Positions 13,056 to 27,741 of a stretch of DNA of 64,000 bases are shown here, in pieces. The position numbers and the translations under genes are program-made. Below the pieces are notes generated by a model. That model was not told the DNA's origin. It ran no database searches and saw only the letters and a list, made by a program, of their open reading frames with translations. The stretch's first letter is position 1, and each line of letters opens with the position of its first letter. The stretch comes from Nothobranchius furzeri. Taxonomy: Eukaryota > Chordata > Actinopteri > Cyprinodontiformes > Nothobranchiidae. The stretch is taken from the NCBI RefSeq assembly GCF_043380555.1, contig NC_091758.1, positions 39,083,946 to 39,147,945 on the forward strand. The letters run 5' to 3'.

Positions 13056-13215
13056 TACAGCCCCACCCTCAACTCCACCTCTTTTCCCTTTCGTGGAATT
13101 GTCTGGGCGTGACTAGACGTGCGACACAATCAAAATGGCGGTGGTGGCCACCTCCCATTTCAGATTAAAAACTTATAATGCGAGCCTATGGACATGAATT
13201 GTCCAGTATATATGT
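13056..13215. repeat. Dispersed repeat, second copy at 46415-46580
   Basis: AGCCCCACCCTCAACTCCAC, TGGAATTGTCTGGGC and AAAATGGCGGTGGTGGCCAC occur in the same order at 46415-46580. In that second place the repeat lies inside the THAP-carrying transposon, so this may be a fragment of the same family. Confidence 0.7.
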
Positions 13216-13340
13216 GTCAGTGGTTAGTACATGCAAGTGTAAGGTAGTGTTTCTAAGGTTGTGACGCGCTAAAGCAGCTTTTCTCAGAACAAACCGTTTC
13301 TCAACATTACTGATTTACAGAGAAAAGCTAGAATCTGGAC

Positions 13341-13558
13341 CAGGGGCTCCCAATCCTGGTCCTGGAAGGCCGGTATCCAGCATCCGGTATCTCTGCCCCA
13401 ACACACTTGATTCAGTGATTGAATCACCTGTGCAGCAGCTCATCAGGCTCTGCAAAAGCCCGTTGATCACCTGCTCATTGAAATCAGGTGTGCTGAAACA
13501 GGATTAAAACTAAAACACGCTGGAACCGGTCCGCCAGGACCAAGATTGGGCACCCCTG
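13341..13558. mobile_element. hAT-like MITE, 218 bp
   Basis: Left end CAGGGGCTCCCAATCCTGGT and right end ACCAAGATTGGGCACCCCTG are inverted with few mismatches. Flanking octamers ATCTGGAC and ATCTAGAT agree at 6 of 8 positions, in line with a decayed 8-bp hAT target duplication. This type of element, with CACACTTGATTCA-like interior, is common in fish. Confidence 0.75.
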
Positions 13559-13939
13559 ATCTAGATCATCAGTTTTCAAAAGGATGGTCCAGGCACGCAT
13601 CGGTGGAACCTCCACAGCCCTGGACGTCTGGTGCCGGACCAATCACAGCGCTCTATCAGCCAGGTGGGTGGGATGTTACTGACAAAAAGATGGTGATGGC
13701 TTGTCTGAAACGGCTTTGGCATTAACGTTGGACTAGTTAGACTTGGGTTCTTGTTGGACTCGAGAGCCGATAGAGGGTTAGGGTTAGTTTAGGTTAGTTT
13801 AGTAGTAAAAGGACGTTTTTGCCTGATGGAGGATAGCGGACCGGCTCGTTGACTGACATCCATAGCGGTGAGTCGGTTACGTTGTTATCCAATAGCAAAC
13901 AGAGACCGTCTGAAGCCCCCCCATGAGAATATAAATTCA
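13559..13939. other. No gene recognised
   Basis: Includes GGACCAATCACAGCGCTCTATC near 13637, resembling the CCAATCACAG repeats in the TIR element at 50150-50530, so part of this may be an old fragment of that family. Short TTAGGG-like text near 13775 is too brief to call telomeric. Confidence 0.3.
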
Positions 13940-14760
13940 CGTATTTAGGACGGCTTGTCAGAGACAGCACAGGCTTTTTGGTACATTTTCTATAAAGTTA
14001 AAGAATTTTTAGATGAAAAAGCTTTATATCTTTTGTACTGTTCCTTAATTCTGCCTTATTTCATGTATTGTGTTGAAGTGTGGGGAAATACCTACTTAAA
14101 GCTTTTGTTTATAACTCAGAAGAGAGCAATTCGACTTGAAAACAAAGCAGCTTGTGGAGAGCAAACACATTTAATTTTTACTCGTTTAAAAGTATTAAAG
14201 CTAAGAGAATTAGTTACATTAAGAAATGCACAAAGTGATGAATAATTTGATGCCAAAACAAATTCAGGATCTGTTCTAGATCAGAGAGAGTGTTTATGAT
14301 CTCAGGGGGTATAAAATGTTTAGAAAGCCTAAAGTAAGAACTAAAATGAAGCAACTTTGTGTTTCTTGTGTTGGGGTTGATGTGTGGAATAAATTAGACC
14401 AGGAGCAAAAAGATTGTTCAGCAATGGTAAAGTTTAAGGCTATGTTTAAATCAAATGTGATTAAATATTATGAATCAGGTCAATGAAAAAATGCATAAAG
14501 TATAAAAGGTCATTATTTTTTATAAAGCAAGAATGGGGATTTGAATATATTCCCATACATTTCAAATGTGATGCTAAAATTATGGAATCGGTATGCTATT
14601 CTAAAATTTAGCTTAAGTTCAAAGGGTTTGGGGGGTTGGGCTTATAAGCTCCTGCTTCTGCCTGCACCCATACTTAGACTTGTGTAAGTTGTGTGTTTGC
14701 TTGTAACCTGCAAATGTTTTTTTGTTGTACTATTTTATTGTATTACTGATTTTAATTTCT
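13940..14760 (+). mobile_element. LINE 3' end (CR1/Rex-like), dead
   Basis: 13955-14245 encodes LYCSLILPYFMYCVEVWGNT and QKRAIRL, the C-terminal thumb region of a non-LTR reverse transcriptase. A frameshift and a stop follow, and the remaining C-terminal text (KPKVRTKMK, VDVWNKLDQEQK) continues to about 14486 in a shifted frame. The palm with the catalytic aspartates is absent, so the copy is 5'-truncated. An AT-rich 3' UTR follows to about 14760. Confidence 0.75.
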
Positions 14761-15514
14761 CCTAAACTTCTCAAACATTACACACATCAAGACACCTTTA
14801 TAGATAAATGCGGTTCTGAACTGCACGAGCCTTTTCTATTTAACTGTGAATCTAACTTGATTAATAATAACTAACCACATCCAAGACTTCTTTTATTTTC
14901 ACACCTTTTTTCTGCCTGCCTCTCTTTTTGAATCATTTAATGTTCCAGTTGGAACCTGTTCGATAAGACAGGTCTCCTCGTATCGGTTGCCAGACATAAG
15001 AAATGATATGGCCAGCAGAGTTTTACGAGGTCTCCCATAATTCATCTGGTTACTGATCTTTTTCTTGAGCTGACATCGGCCTTTTGAATATTTCATCGTG
15101 TGGAGTTATCCTCTCACAGAGTGTCTCTGTGCTGACTTTGGCAGCTCAAAACACTTTCTTCTGTTTCCCAGACATCGTTATCAGCACCAAACCGCTGATT
15201 CCTTTTATTTTCACACAAAACTGATGGTTTTGAACAAAGTGAACCTCGTACCTGCGGGTTGAATCTGTCATGTTCACAATGTAAATCTGAAATAATCAGT
15301 TCCCTTCTGCATTCATCACACCTATAAGGAGACTCTTTCTAGTTAGAGACAAAAGGAGTTTCAGCTTCTTGTCTCTGGTTTTAGGCCGATGGGGTTTTCA
15401 GTGACGTTAAACCAAACTTAAAAAATATCTGTGTGTACCTAATGAAGGAAAGTGAAATAATGAATAGAAATCTCTCAGGCGGTTGAAGAAGACATTTGGA
15501 AATCTAACTTTTGC
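14761..15514. other. No gene recognised
   Basis: AT-rich unique-looking sequence. The minus-strand ORF at 14899-15096 has no recognisable domain. Confidence 0.35.
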
Positions 15515-16905
15515 ATCTTTTCACTGGAGCAGGTTAGAGCTGAGTGTGAAGCAGCTGGGATGAGAATCAGCTCCTCTAAATCCAAGACCGTGGTTTTGAG
15601 TCGGAGAAGGGTAGAAGGCCTTCTCCGGGTCAGGGATGAGGTCCTGCCTCAAGTGGAGGAGTTTAAGTATCTCAGGGTTTTGTTCATGAGTGAAGGAAGG
15701 ATGGAGCTGGAGATCAGTAGGCGGGTTGGTTCTTGCATCTGCGGTGATGCAGGCGTTGTACCGATCTGTCGTGGTGGAGAGAGAGCTGAGCCGGAAGGCG
15801 AAGCTTTTGACATGGTCTGGGAAAGGAGTTTAACCCAGGACATGCAGAATCAACACACTCACAGGTAATAATGATAAAAAAAAGGAATTAATAAACAGGA
15901 ACAAAAAGCGCACTGGAGCTTCCAGTGGATGAGCAAAGTCCGTACTCAGCGTCTGAGGAGGGGAGAGCAAAATAAGGTGACTACTGAGAAGTAAGTCTTA
16001 ACTGAGGGAGGTGCAGAGATAAGACTTACTGGGCAAAGGAGATGAGGAGGAATAGGGAGGGGCAGGTCGAGAGTTTGGTGAGTCGAGGTGTGCACATCCA
16101 GGAGAGGGAGCGTGTGGGAAGCAGAGGAGTGGAGCGACTGGGGAGATGGAGAACACTGGGAAGCTGCGTCCAGAAAGTTATGTGGCAAAGGTGAGTATCC
16201 TGATGAGTCACTGAATCCTGAGAAGTCTCTACTCCAGAGATGTTCCAAAATCCTGAAGAAGGCGTGAGCACAAAAACATCCACAAAGAACAATAAGCCAA
16301 AAAACACAAGAGGCACAAAATCACTGCAACACTAGATGGCTGGAATCTACCAGGTAGTAGTAATCATCCCGCGTTGAGGTGCGTTCTCCAACTCCTTAAG
16401 AAGCCAGTGCCGTTGATTGCTAACCCGAAGCAGCTGGGCGCCTCCCTCTCCTGAAAAACAACTCAAAGATGGAATATGCGAATGGGAGTACTCACCCCGA
16501 CTCATGACAGCTTTGGCTTTACCGGTGGATCAACGTTCCTACTTCACATATGGTCACGAGCTCTGGGTAGTAACCGAAGAACGAGATCATGGATACAAGC
16601 AGCCGAAACGAGTTTTCTCCGCAGGGTGTCTGGGCTCTCCCTTAGAGATAGGGTGAGAAGCTCTGTCATCCGGGAGGGGCTCGGAGCAGATCAGCTGCTC
16701 CTCTATATCGAGAGGAGCCAGGTGAGGTGGCTCAGACATCTGATTAGGATGCCTCCTGGATGCCTCCATGGTGAGGTTTTCTGGTCACATTCAACCCGGG
16801 AGGACACCTAAATGGAGACCCAGGACACGCCAGAGGGACTATGTCTCTCAGCTGGCCAGGGAACGGCTTGGGATTCCTCCAGAGGAGCTGGGGTGCTGCC
16901 AAAGT
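15515..16905 (+). mobile_element. RTE-like LINE fragment split by a solo LTR
   Basis: 15530-15807 encodes AECEAAGMRISSSKSK and VLPQVEEFKYL, just after the RT palm. 16510-16905 encodes TYGHELWVVTEERD, then SSVIREGLGADQLLL and RWLRHLIRMP, the C-terminal part. The two blocks become adjacent when the LTR at 15808-16509 and one GCTTT are removed. The frame is broken several times. The second LINE copy at 28077-30130 has the same protein text. Clade (RTE/Rex3-like) is my reading of the protein style. Confidence 0.75.
15808..16509 (-). mobile_element. Solo LTR in a LINE, TSD GCTTT
   Basis: On the plus strand it starts TGACATGG and ends CATGACA, so on its own strand it runs TGTCATG...CATGTCA. A perfect 5-bp target duplication GCTTT lies at 15803-15807 and 16510-16514. 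It is similar along its length to the element at 20690-21360. No gag or pol sequence is attached, so it is a solo LTR formed by LTR-LTR recombination. A 5-bp duplication fits a gypsy-type or retrovirus-like parent. Confidence 0.85.
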
Positions 16906-19582
<2,677 letters not shown>

Positions 19583-19671
19583 TTGTTAGTGAAGAACATT
19601 TTCTCAGATCTACACTCAGAGATTGATGAGTCCCTGTAAAGAATGGGGCAGGTGATGTAAACCAGCTTTAA

Positions 19672-19877
19672 CCCTCCCACTGTCCTCATGGGTCTGACCC
19701 CGCGAGGAAAGTTGACCATTGAGGAGGATTTATGGTTTATCCCTTGGGTCCACGTGGCAGGGGTGAGGAGTGAGCACCACCTCACCCCTGCCACGTGGAC
19801 CTCAAGGGAAAAACCATCAATCCTGCTCAATGGTCAACTTTCCTCGCTGGGTCACCCCCATGAGGACAGTGGGAGGG
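19672..19877. mobile_element. piggyBac-like palindromic MITE, TTAA site
   Basis: TTAA flanks both sides (19668-19671, 19878-19881) and the element begins CCCTCCCACTGTCCTCATGG with the reverse complement at the other end. Nearly the whole 206 bp is one long inverted repeat: GTCCACGTGGCAGGGGTGAG faces CTCACCCCTGCCACGTGGAC across a short centre near 19775. TTAA plus a CCC start is the piggyBac pattern. As RNA it would be a long hairpin. Confidence 0.85.
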
Positions 19878-19881
19878 TTAA

Positions 19882-20433
19882 AGAAGTTCTCATTACAGCC
19901 TAAATAATTTATTCAGTTGTGTTTATTATTATTGTCGTAGTTGCTCTAAACAACAGGGCAAAATCCCTCATTTTAAAGGGGTATCACATTTTGTCTGAGG
20001 CGAGGACCTTCTGATTAAGGACCAGGAGGAAACTTAAAACCTGGGAGTCGGAGGAATCCTAGAAAGCAGAATTCTGTCCAGTAAGTCCTGGGTCTGCCCC
20101 GAGGCCTCCTCCTCCAGAGGGACCTCTGTGAAAGTCCAGATGCCAAATGGCTCCAGGAGGAATCTCCTCTCACACATCCACCTCCTTATGGTCCAGTGGT
20201 TTTATCATTTATAGTGAATCTGAAGATCTTCTCAACTTGTCTATGCAGCAGTCTTAGAACTGTCCATTTTATTTCTTTAATAGATAAAAACATCAGAAAT
20301 CAGCTTCAGGTCTCTTTAAGACCAGCTGACCCATCCCTGACCTCCTGATGTTTCAATGAACAATATTAATTAACTCTTGATGTCGGTAAATGCGGCAGCG
20401 TTAATGAAAACCGAGAAGAGCCACGGTAATAGG

Positions 20434-20464
<31 letters not shown>

Positions 20465-20684
20465 GTTAATTTCTACACATGGTTTCAACAGCGTTCACAC
20501 AAACCCTCTAATGAAAGCCTTATGATTAGTGATCAGTTAATTAACAGCTTCTAAATTGGAAGGTGCTCGACGTTGAACAAAGCTGTTGAGATTTTAATGG
20601 TCTGGATCCTCCGTCAGACTCCCCTAGACCTCACACCAGTAATTATCCCAGCCAGGTTCAAGGTGGGGCGCGGGTCACAATTAG
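19882..20684. other. No gene recognised; short TG repeat
   Basis: Contains a TG run at about 20438-20463. No element ends or coding text recognised. Confidence 0.35.
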
Positions 20685-20689
20685 GCTAA

Positions 20690-21360
20690 TGACATGGTTT
20701 GGGGAATGCGTTTAACCCAAGACATGCAGAATCACACACTCACAGATCTTATGGTAAAAAAAAAAAGAATCTTTATTTTAAAAACGGGAACTGGAGGTGC
20801 ACTGGAAGAGCCGCAGCATCTGAGGAGGGGAGAGCAGATACAGGTGAGTCCAGGAAGGTAAGTCTAAACTTGGTGGGTGCAGAGAATAGACTTACTGGGA
20901 GTAGGGGAGCGTAGGAATGAGGGAGGGTAGGTTGGGTGCCGGGGTGAGTCCATGTGGGGTTTCCAGGAGAGGGAGCGAGAGGAGAGCAGGAGAGCAGGAG
21001 AGCGGGCCGGCCGGGAGAAATGGAGAACGGTGAGAGCTGCGTCCGGAAATCCTTTGGGGCACAGGTGAGTAATCCTGAGGAGTCGCAGAAATCCAAAGAC
21101 GTTCCAAAACCTGGTAACGGGTAAGCACAGGGAAAATATCCAAAAATTCCTTGAAACACTAGCGCACAAAATCCAAGAGTCGCAAGAGGGCAGGAAACTA
21201 TCAAGCTGTAGTGATCATCCGGCGTCGAGGAGTGTTCTCCATCCTCCTTTTGTAGCTAGACCCGCTGATTGCAAATCAGCTGCAGCTGGAGCCTCCCTCT
21301 CCTGAAACACACAAATCAAAGATGGGAAAATGAGAGGAGTACTCACCCCGGCACATGACA
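20690..21360 (-). mobile_element. Solo LTR, TSD GCTAA
   Basis: Plus-strand ends are TGACATGG and GCACATGACA. A perfect 5-bp target duplication GCTAA lies at 20685-20689 and 21361-21365. Read on the minus strand it contains AATAAA at about 20773, some 80 bases before its 3' end, as a poly(A) signal in an LTR should. It is similar to 15808-16509 throughout. No internal retroelement sequence adjoins it. Confidence 0.85.
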
Positions 21361-21487
21361 GCTAACCTCTTTAGTGAAGGTGCAACGTCACGTTTCACGG
21401 TGGCTTGGGAGGTTTTTGGTGATGTTCCTAACGGGTTCTTTCACATTCAAACAGCGATGTTGGACATAAAACCAGCATGTCAGCAAT

Positions 21488-21880
21488 GTGGTACTGAACA
21501 GGCGTCACCATAACATCTTCATGAAGGAAGTTAATGATGAGGATGGTGATGATGTGTCTGTTGGTCCTGGTCAGGCTCCTCCAGTTGAAGCTGAATTTGC
21601 TTCTGAAGGTCTGAGTAGTGATGCGGATTCGAAGCAGACTGACAGTAAATCTGATTCGTTAGCTTTAGGAGGTTGTAGGATTGGTAAATTGAGTGCTGTA
21701 AGAGCTCAGTATATTACCTCTACTTATGACCAGTATGCTGTGGTCTATATAAATATAGAATATCAACCTGCTTGGTCTTGTCTGTTAATTGTTTGTTTAT
21801 TCAGGGATTGTAAACACTTCGTGTTGATTCAACAAAGAGTCAGGTTTGTAAAAGTAAGAATTTATTTTCCAAACAATTAA
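21488..21880 (+). CDS. Unassigned ORF, 130 codons
   Basis: Open from an ATG with an acidic first half (NDEDGDD, SSDADSKQTDSKSDS) and a second half rich in aromatic and aliphatic residues. I do not recognise it. It starts 128 bases after a solo LTR and ends 55 bases before an hAT-like end, so it may be leftover transposon coding sequence. It has no intron signals that I could assign. A chance ORF is at least as likely. Confidence 0.15.
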   Translation: MVLNRRHHNIFMKEVNDEDGDDVSVGPGQAPPVEAEFASEGLSSDADSKQTDSKSDSLALGGCRIGKLSAVRAQYITSTYDQYAVVYINIEYQPAWSCLLIVCLFRDCKHFVLIQQRVRFVKVRIYFPNN

Positions 21881-21934
21881 AACATGACAAGTTAACTAAT
21901 ACAGTATTTACTGTGATGGATGAATCTAGATAGA

Positions 21935-22240
21935 CAGGGGCGGATTTAGCAATTTGGGGGCCCAAGGCGAACACAGACATGGGGCCCCTTACACTAAATT
22001 TTCGACAGTCTTACTTCTAACTGGATTTGTGAAACTCTCCCCTCTTCTGACACAAAAATAAACAATAGTGAACAAGAGTCTGCTTCTAGACCTGCAGACA
22101 GAGAAAGACCGGAAAAATGGGACACACAACAATACATCAGGAGCAAGCTATCACTGCGTCAGCCCGATGATGAAATATAAAATCAACATTGTTTAACTGA
22201 ATAATCACACAATAATAAATCACAGTGCATTAAGTGCCCA
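21935..22240. mobile_element. hAT-like terminal fragment
   Basis: CAGGGGCGGATTTAGCAATT at 21935 repeats the end of the element at 5869 (CAGGGGCGGATTTAGG), followed by GGGGGCCCAAGGCGAAC. No matching right end was found nearby, so the element is truncated or interrupted by the GC-rich block that follows. Confidence 0.5.
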
Positions 22241-22249
22241 CTATAGCCT

Positions 22250-23470
22250 TAAGACGTGTTGAACGTGCCCAAGTCCATACTTATGAGAGCACCATGTGAG
22301 CACCTGTGTGTGTACACGCACTTGTTTATGTAAGGTTTCTCTATAGGAGCGTCCAATAGAGTGTGAGGGACCACAGATCTGCCCCCAAAGATGTGTAGGA
22401 GACGGGGGGAGCTCCAAGTCCCAGAGATCCAGGCGCTACCCCAGAACACAGGAACCCCAAGGAGACTGCAACCAGAAAGGCCCCCGCCCCCCTCGAGAGG
22501 CGCAGAGGATCGCCCTGGGGGGCCACAACCAACAGCCGGCAGAGTCCCGGGAGATATCAGCGGCAAGCCCACAGGCCCGCCCGCAGCCTCCCACCCCCTA
22601 GCCGGCCGAGCCCGGGACCCAGCGACCTGGGACCCAGGGGCGACCACCCCTGCCGGGGACCCAGCAGAGTCCAGGGACCCAGACCCCACCAGGCAGCCAC
22701 TGGGATTGAACAGGCAGATTCCATAAATATTAACCCCCCGGAGCCAGGAGCCACGAACACTCAGGCAGACCAAGGCACCACACCCCACACCAGGTGTGGC
22801 AGGGGGAGGGGAGACGAAGATCTATATCATCAAAAGAAGTCCCAGGAGAGGGGAGGAGTCAAAGGCCCCATCTGACATATACAGTCATACACAAACACAT
22901 TCACACACTCCCTCCCTCATGCTCATACACACACATACAACCAAAGACTTACAAAAATGAACGCCGGACACCCACTCATGCTTCTCATACACACCCTATT
23001 CACTCTGGTCCTGGTACTGCTGCACATGGGGTACAACCATCACCGGTTACCAGAGTTTGACCCTTTCTGCTGGGGTGCTGATGAGCAGGCTCCCCCGCCC
23101 AACGCTGAGCACAGCAACCCACCACCCCAGACCCCAACCAGACGGCCAGATCTCCCTCCTAACCTCCAGCCCCAGGAAACCAAGCAACAACAGAGGTGTG
23201 CTAAGACCCCTAGTCTCCCTCCGCCTGCTCCAATAAGGTGTTAGTGAGTGTTGATGAGGTGTATTCCATGGCTGTGGTGAGCGGGCAGTGCGGCCATTGT
23301 CTGGCCTATGCCAGCTGATGCCACCACACCACCCCACTTGCACCTACAGCCCTCGGTGTCTAAGTGCAGTTTAAAATTGGAATGGGGCACCGGCACTTGG
23401 GATGAGGCTGAGAAATCCCCCTGCCAAATGCCGTTGAATGTGCTCACTCCCAAGGTCCTAAGTGTGTGTT
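22250..23470 (-). mobile_element. GC-rich block, probable LINE UTR (L1/Tx1-like)
   Basis: An abrupt GC-rich island with strong strand bias (C-rich on plus). It has sharp edges against AT-rich flanks, many CpGs, and no coherent frame: the ORFs at 22249-22788, 22391-22726 and 22957-23244 overlap each other on both strands. In reverse it reads like the long G-rich 3' UTRs of fish L1/Tx1-type LINEs. That family link is from memory of sequence style and is not proven here. Confidence 0.4.
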
Positions 23471-24128
23471 TTTTTAGCAGTTTTTAAGACCTTCTATTTT
23501 TGTAAACTTTCAAACGTTTTTATTTGATGTGGTAGAACCTTGAAGCAGTTTCTCTCCAGCTGCAAGCAGAGCGCACCTCACACTGCCATGGGGTGCTTCT
23601 CTTGCACACCGTACACTGCTACACCAAAAACTTTTGTTTTAGCACCACTGAAGCATCTGTAAAATGAAATAGAAGGAGCTATGGATGAGGGGTTTGAGAT
23701 TTTGAAAATCTGAATCAGGAAGACATTAATCAGGAAGCAGAAGAGGTGAGATGCTGCAAAGCCTGCAGGAACAGCCAATGCAGGCTGAGAAAACAATACA
23801 AGCAGCTCGTCTGAACTTACATAATAGTAACATGCCTCTGCAGGAGCTGGGGGGAGAACATCTTCAGGGTCAAAGTCTAGAGGAGCAGAAAATGAAGTCA
23901 GAGGAGGAACCTGAAGTGGTTCCAGGGCTTCTGCAGGAGGAAAGAGGAACTGATGCATGATATTAGCTCTGTATCGATCACGCTCATGGTCAGAGCTTTT
24001 GGTCAGTTCCTTAGGTGGATTGACTCTTTTTGATTTTGTTTGCAATGGAAAATAAAACAAATCACACACAGATTATTTTTGGTTCATTTTTCAAATTCCA
24101 AGCAACATAAATTTGGTTTTAGAATAAT
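23471..24128. other. No gene recognised; one unassigned ORF
   Basis: The minus-strand frame 24069-23578 (163 codons) starts with a basic, hydrophilic region (PPKELTKSSDHERDR), has a proline-rich middle and a hydrophobic stretch (FCFLINVFLIQIF). I cannot assign it. It adjoins LINE remnants on both sides and may be decayed retroelement sequence. Confidence 0.25.
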
Positions 24129-24347
24129 TTAAAGATAATAAACTTCTACCAAACCAACCTTTGAGCTTATCAATTTCATTCCTTGGTCTGACAACCTCCA
24201 ACAGATGCTGTCCCCCCAACACCAGACAATGGCTGTATCACCCGCAAATACACCACACCTTAGCGTACTTGCCACTCTACAGAAGTCATTAATATATATA
24301 ATGAATAGTTTAGGAACTAGTATTAAGCCTTGTGGGACACCACACAT
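24129..24347 (-). pseudogene. LINE reverse transcriptase remnant
   Basis: The frame contains GVPQGLILVPKLFIIYIND (RT motif B region) followed by GVFAGDTAIV, where the catalytic motif C reads FAGD instead of FADD. Both blocks are at the expected ~20-residue spacing. The fragment is about 70 codons; fingers and thumb are gone. The style is that of CR1/Rex-like fish LINEs, like the remnant at 13940. Confidence 0.7.
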
Positions 24348-27300
24348 GTTGCTGTCTATTACAAAGATAACGTTTTAACTAATTATTTCCTTCCTTTCTC
24401 CTTGTGCTCCGCACACACAACTAATAACTAATAACATGCATTTTTAATAGTGAAGAACTCCAAAATATCATCTATAGACACCATCATGCCTTCAGCAACC
24501 CTTACAATTTATTTCATATCCATCCAGCTCAGTGTGCATGACCTTATCTGTAAGATGTTTTAGAAGTTGCAGTTTCCAAAAATACAAATTCTCCAATTTG
24601 AGATTAAACTCAGTTATTTTGGAATTTTCTTTAAAAGCAATAAAATTTAACAATTCTTTTATTTTGAACATAATTTTAATTCCCTAAACGAGATCCTGGA
24701 GTTGCAGCCATGTTCGTGAAATGACTCTGTTGTACTTTGCATCACTCTGTTAGGGGAAGACATTAAAAGTCAAGGAAAGTCCCTTAACTGTATTCGACTG
24801 GATTCATCCTCCTGAAGGTGGATTCAGACCCGTGTTTTTGTTTACTTCAACAAAAATCAATGTTCATCCAATCAGCCTCGTCGTGAATCCTGAAACCTGT
24901 CGAGTCTGCAACCCCGGCGGGAGATGACTGTCACAAACGATCCTGTCAGGGTCAAAGATTGTTTTGATTTTTGAATCACAATACAAACAGCGTGACCTTT
25001 TAACTTTTAATCCCATGGCTGGATATGTGCAGGAGTCTATTAACACTCTAATCAGATGGACATGGATGCCGAAAGTGGGCGGAGTTTATTCTCCCTGCGG
25101 TGATATCATACATGACCTTCTTTTTGTCCGCTAAATTTGACCTTTTTTATGCAGGAATGTGAGAATTAGGAAGTGAAGTAGAGAGGATGGCTGGTCATGG
25201 ATCTCCATGGTTGGTTCTGTTCTTCTGCCTGGACCACCTGCTGATCTGCTTCAACATTCTGACGTCGAGCTTCTAATGTCTGGAAACAAGAAGAGTTACT
25301 TTAATGCCCCTGAAATGAAAAGCACTGTGGAAAATATGGAAAACATGTGCAAAGCTAATAGAAGCTGCAGCTTGTAAACTACGAAACAATTTCTTTATTA
25401 TCAGTGAAATAAAACACAAGTTAAAAGACTTTCGTGTTTCTTAACTTTTACTTTAATGAGTGATTTTAGTCAATGAGGAGACAAATGATGTTTGCTGGAT
25501 GGATAAAACTCAAATAGATAGTTTCATGCATTTTTAAATCAACTTTAAGACGTCCGCGCTACCTGGCTCTGTGCCGTGTGTACTGGTGGCTGTGGAACAG
25601 GTCAGATTTCTGAGGAAACCTCAGCATTTTTTGTCTAAAAATAAAATCTTTGGCAAGTTTTGACTCCTGGATCTGCGGGTCTCTCCTGCCGGGTGTGTTT
25701 GTTTTCTCTCTCTGGTTTCAGATCCCTCTTCGACTGCTCGGATGTCAAACTGTGTAGCTTTACGTCTTTCCTGATCCTTGATCTGTTGACAGCGAGATAT
25801 GCAAACCGGCACCGGTAAACAAGGAGTTCAGTGTTTGAGATGCAGAGGAGCATCCAGACTCAGTTAAAAGGTTCTGCTGCTCTGCTGAAAAGGTCAGAGC
25901 TGCTTATTTCTCATGTTTGTATCAGTTTTAGGGGAAGAGCTATTTTAATATTATCTCTATAGTTTCCCTTTAGGGGAATTTGGCTTTATTCACGGTTTAA
26001 TTTTCATCTCTTCAACAACATGTTGGGGTTTGAACAACAATAAAGAGTTCTTAAAGTCATGATGGGAAAAGACCGGGTTCTTGCGACCCTTTTAGCTGCT
26101 CACATTAAAATGATTTAAAACTGCGTGTAAGATGCTTTAAACCTGCATTATATTGACTTCTTATCATTTTTTTTTGGTTTATTGCAGATTTTTTTCAGTG
26201 TCTTAATGTTTATTTTTCTGCATGACATGATGCAACGTTAAATATCGGTAATCAAAAAGCAGGAAGACATAGATGATAAAGAATAAATCGAAGAAAAGCA
26301 GAAATACTGAGTTTTTCTACATGTTGAATGTGCACATTGCTCTCATTCTTGTTTTTCTAGACACCCTCCCAAGCTCGGTGCCACGCAAATGGACCTAAAG
26401 AGCATTCACGAGGAGGCGGTTCAAATGTAATTTAAGCTCTTGGAGCAGCAACAGCTCGCTGCAGCTTATTAACTCAACCCCACATGTTCCAGTCAGAGCC
26501 ACAGAAGTCCAGTTAGGTTCATTTGAACCTCCCAGAGTCCAGATAGAGGTGTGATATGTGGCAAAAGGAGCACCATGGCATTAGTGGTAATGGTTGGTAT
26601 TTGATTTAGCAAAGTTACAAATAAAATAACTATTCTTCTCAGACTGTAGTTCTGGTTTAAATCCATCAGAGTCCTCTCGTAGTTCCTGATTATTGGAGCC
26701 AAAAATTAAAACAGACAGTTTTTCTTTTAGAACCACAGTTTAAATGATTGACAGCAGTAAGTTTAAAAGGTTGGACTGATAGAAACGCCATGACCTGAAA
26801 GCAGAAAGCAGCTCCTGACTGATGTCGTCTGGTTGAACGTGAACGATAAGAACGCCAACAGATCTAATTACACAGATAGCGAGCAGATAAATGTGCTCTG
26901 CTGCTTAAAGACAAGATAAATCCATGCAAATGTTTCCTTAAACTGGAGAAATCGTTAATCAGAGGAAGCAGCAGGAGGAGGAGGACGGTGGCTCACATCG
27001 GGTCTGCAGAGCTGCAGTTTTCTAGAACTTAAGACGAGATGATGAAAAAGGTGAGACTGTGACATCGTCTGATTCCAGATCAGCAAACTCAGGTCGGAAT
27101 GGAGAATTCTGATGGAGGCGGGATCAAAGACAGGAGAATTTCTGAATGAAGCAGAAGCAGCAAACACACATGAACGCTATCAGAGAATAAACAATATTAG
27201 TTGATTCTGGTGAATATTCATGTGTTCACCCCGCCTGCGCCACTTTCAGGCCAGTGGGTGACGGAAGTCATAAATTCACATTTTAAACATAAACTTTTCA

Positions 27301-27741
27301 ACTTCAACACAAAGAAAGTGAACATTTCTTTTTGCATAATTTAATTAGAGCTAAACACAACAACAATCGGTGAATAATCGTGTAGTGTAATTCTTTTCAT
27401 CTTTTATTTAAACATCTCCTATTATTTAAAAAATGTTTGATATTTACTTTGTTACTTTTGGTGTGTTGTGTATTATTTTAGTGAGCTACAGACTGAAATG
27501 GGCTCCATTGGTTCCAATGTTGACTTCATCTTCCTGCTGAAAGCTTTAATCAGCAGCTTAAACCAGAAACTTTAGTTTTTAATCAGGAGAAAATGTAAGA
27601 TTAGACAAACAAAAGGATGTTAAAAAGGTAAAAAAAAAAAGAAAACATGAAAAATGGTCATTAATAGCCAAAAACAAAATGATTTAAACAATCATCTGCA
27701 AATAACATTGAGGGGTATATTCTGCTAGCCTGATTGGCTGG
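24348..27741. other. No gene recognised over 3.4 kb
   Basis: AT-rich, unique-looking DNA. ORFs at 24864-25046, 25621-25853, 26493-26702 and 26955-27167 are short and show no domains. No TIRs, LTRs or SINE heads were seen. Confidence 0.35.

Noticed and set aside
13770..13800. Interstitial telomere repeat
   Set aside because: Only one or two TTAGGG-like units, too few to call.
22249..23343. Proline- or glycine-rich proteins on both strands
   Set aside because: Overlapping frames in a GC-rich block with no start context, domain or splice signals; best explained by composition.
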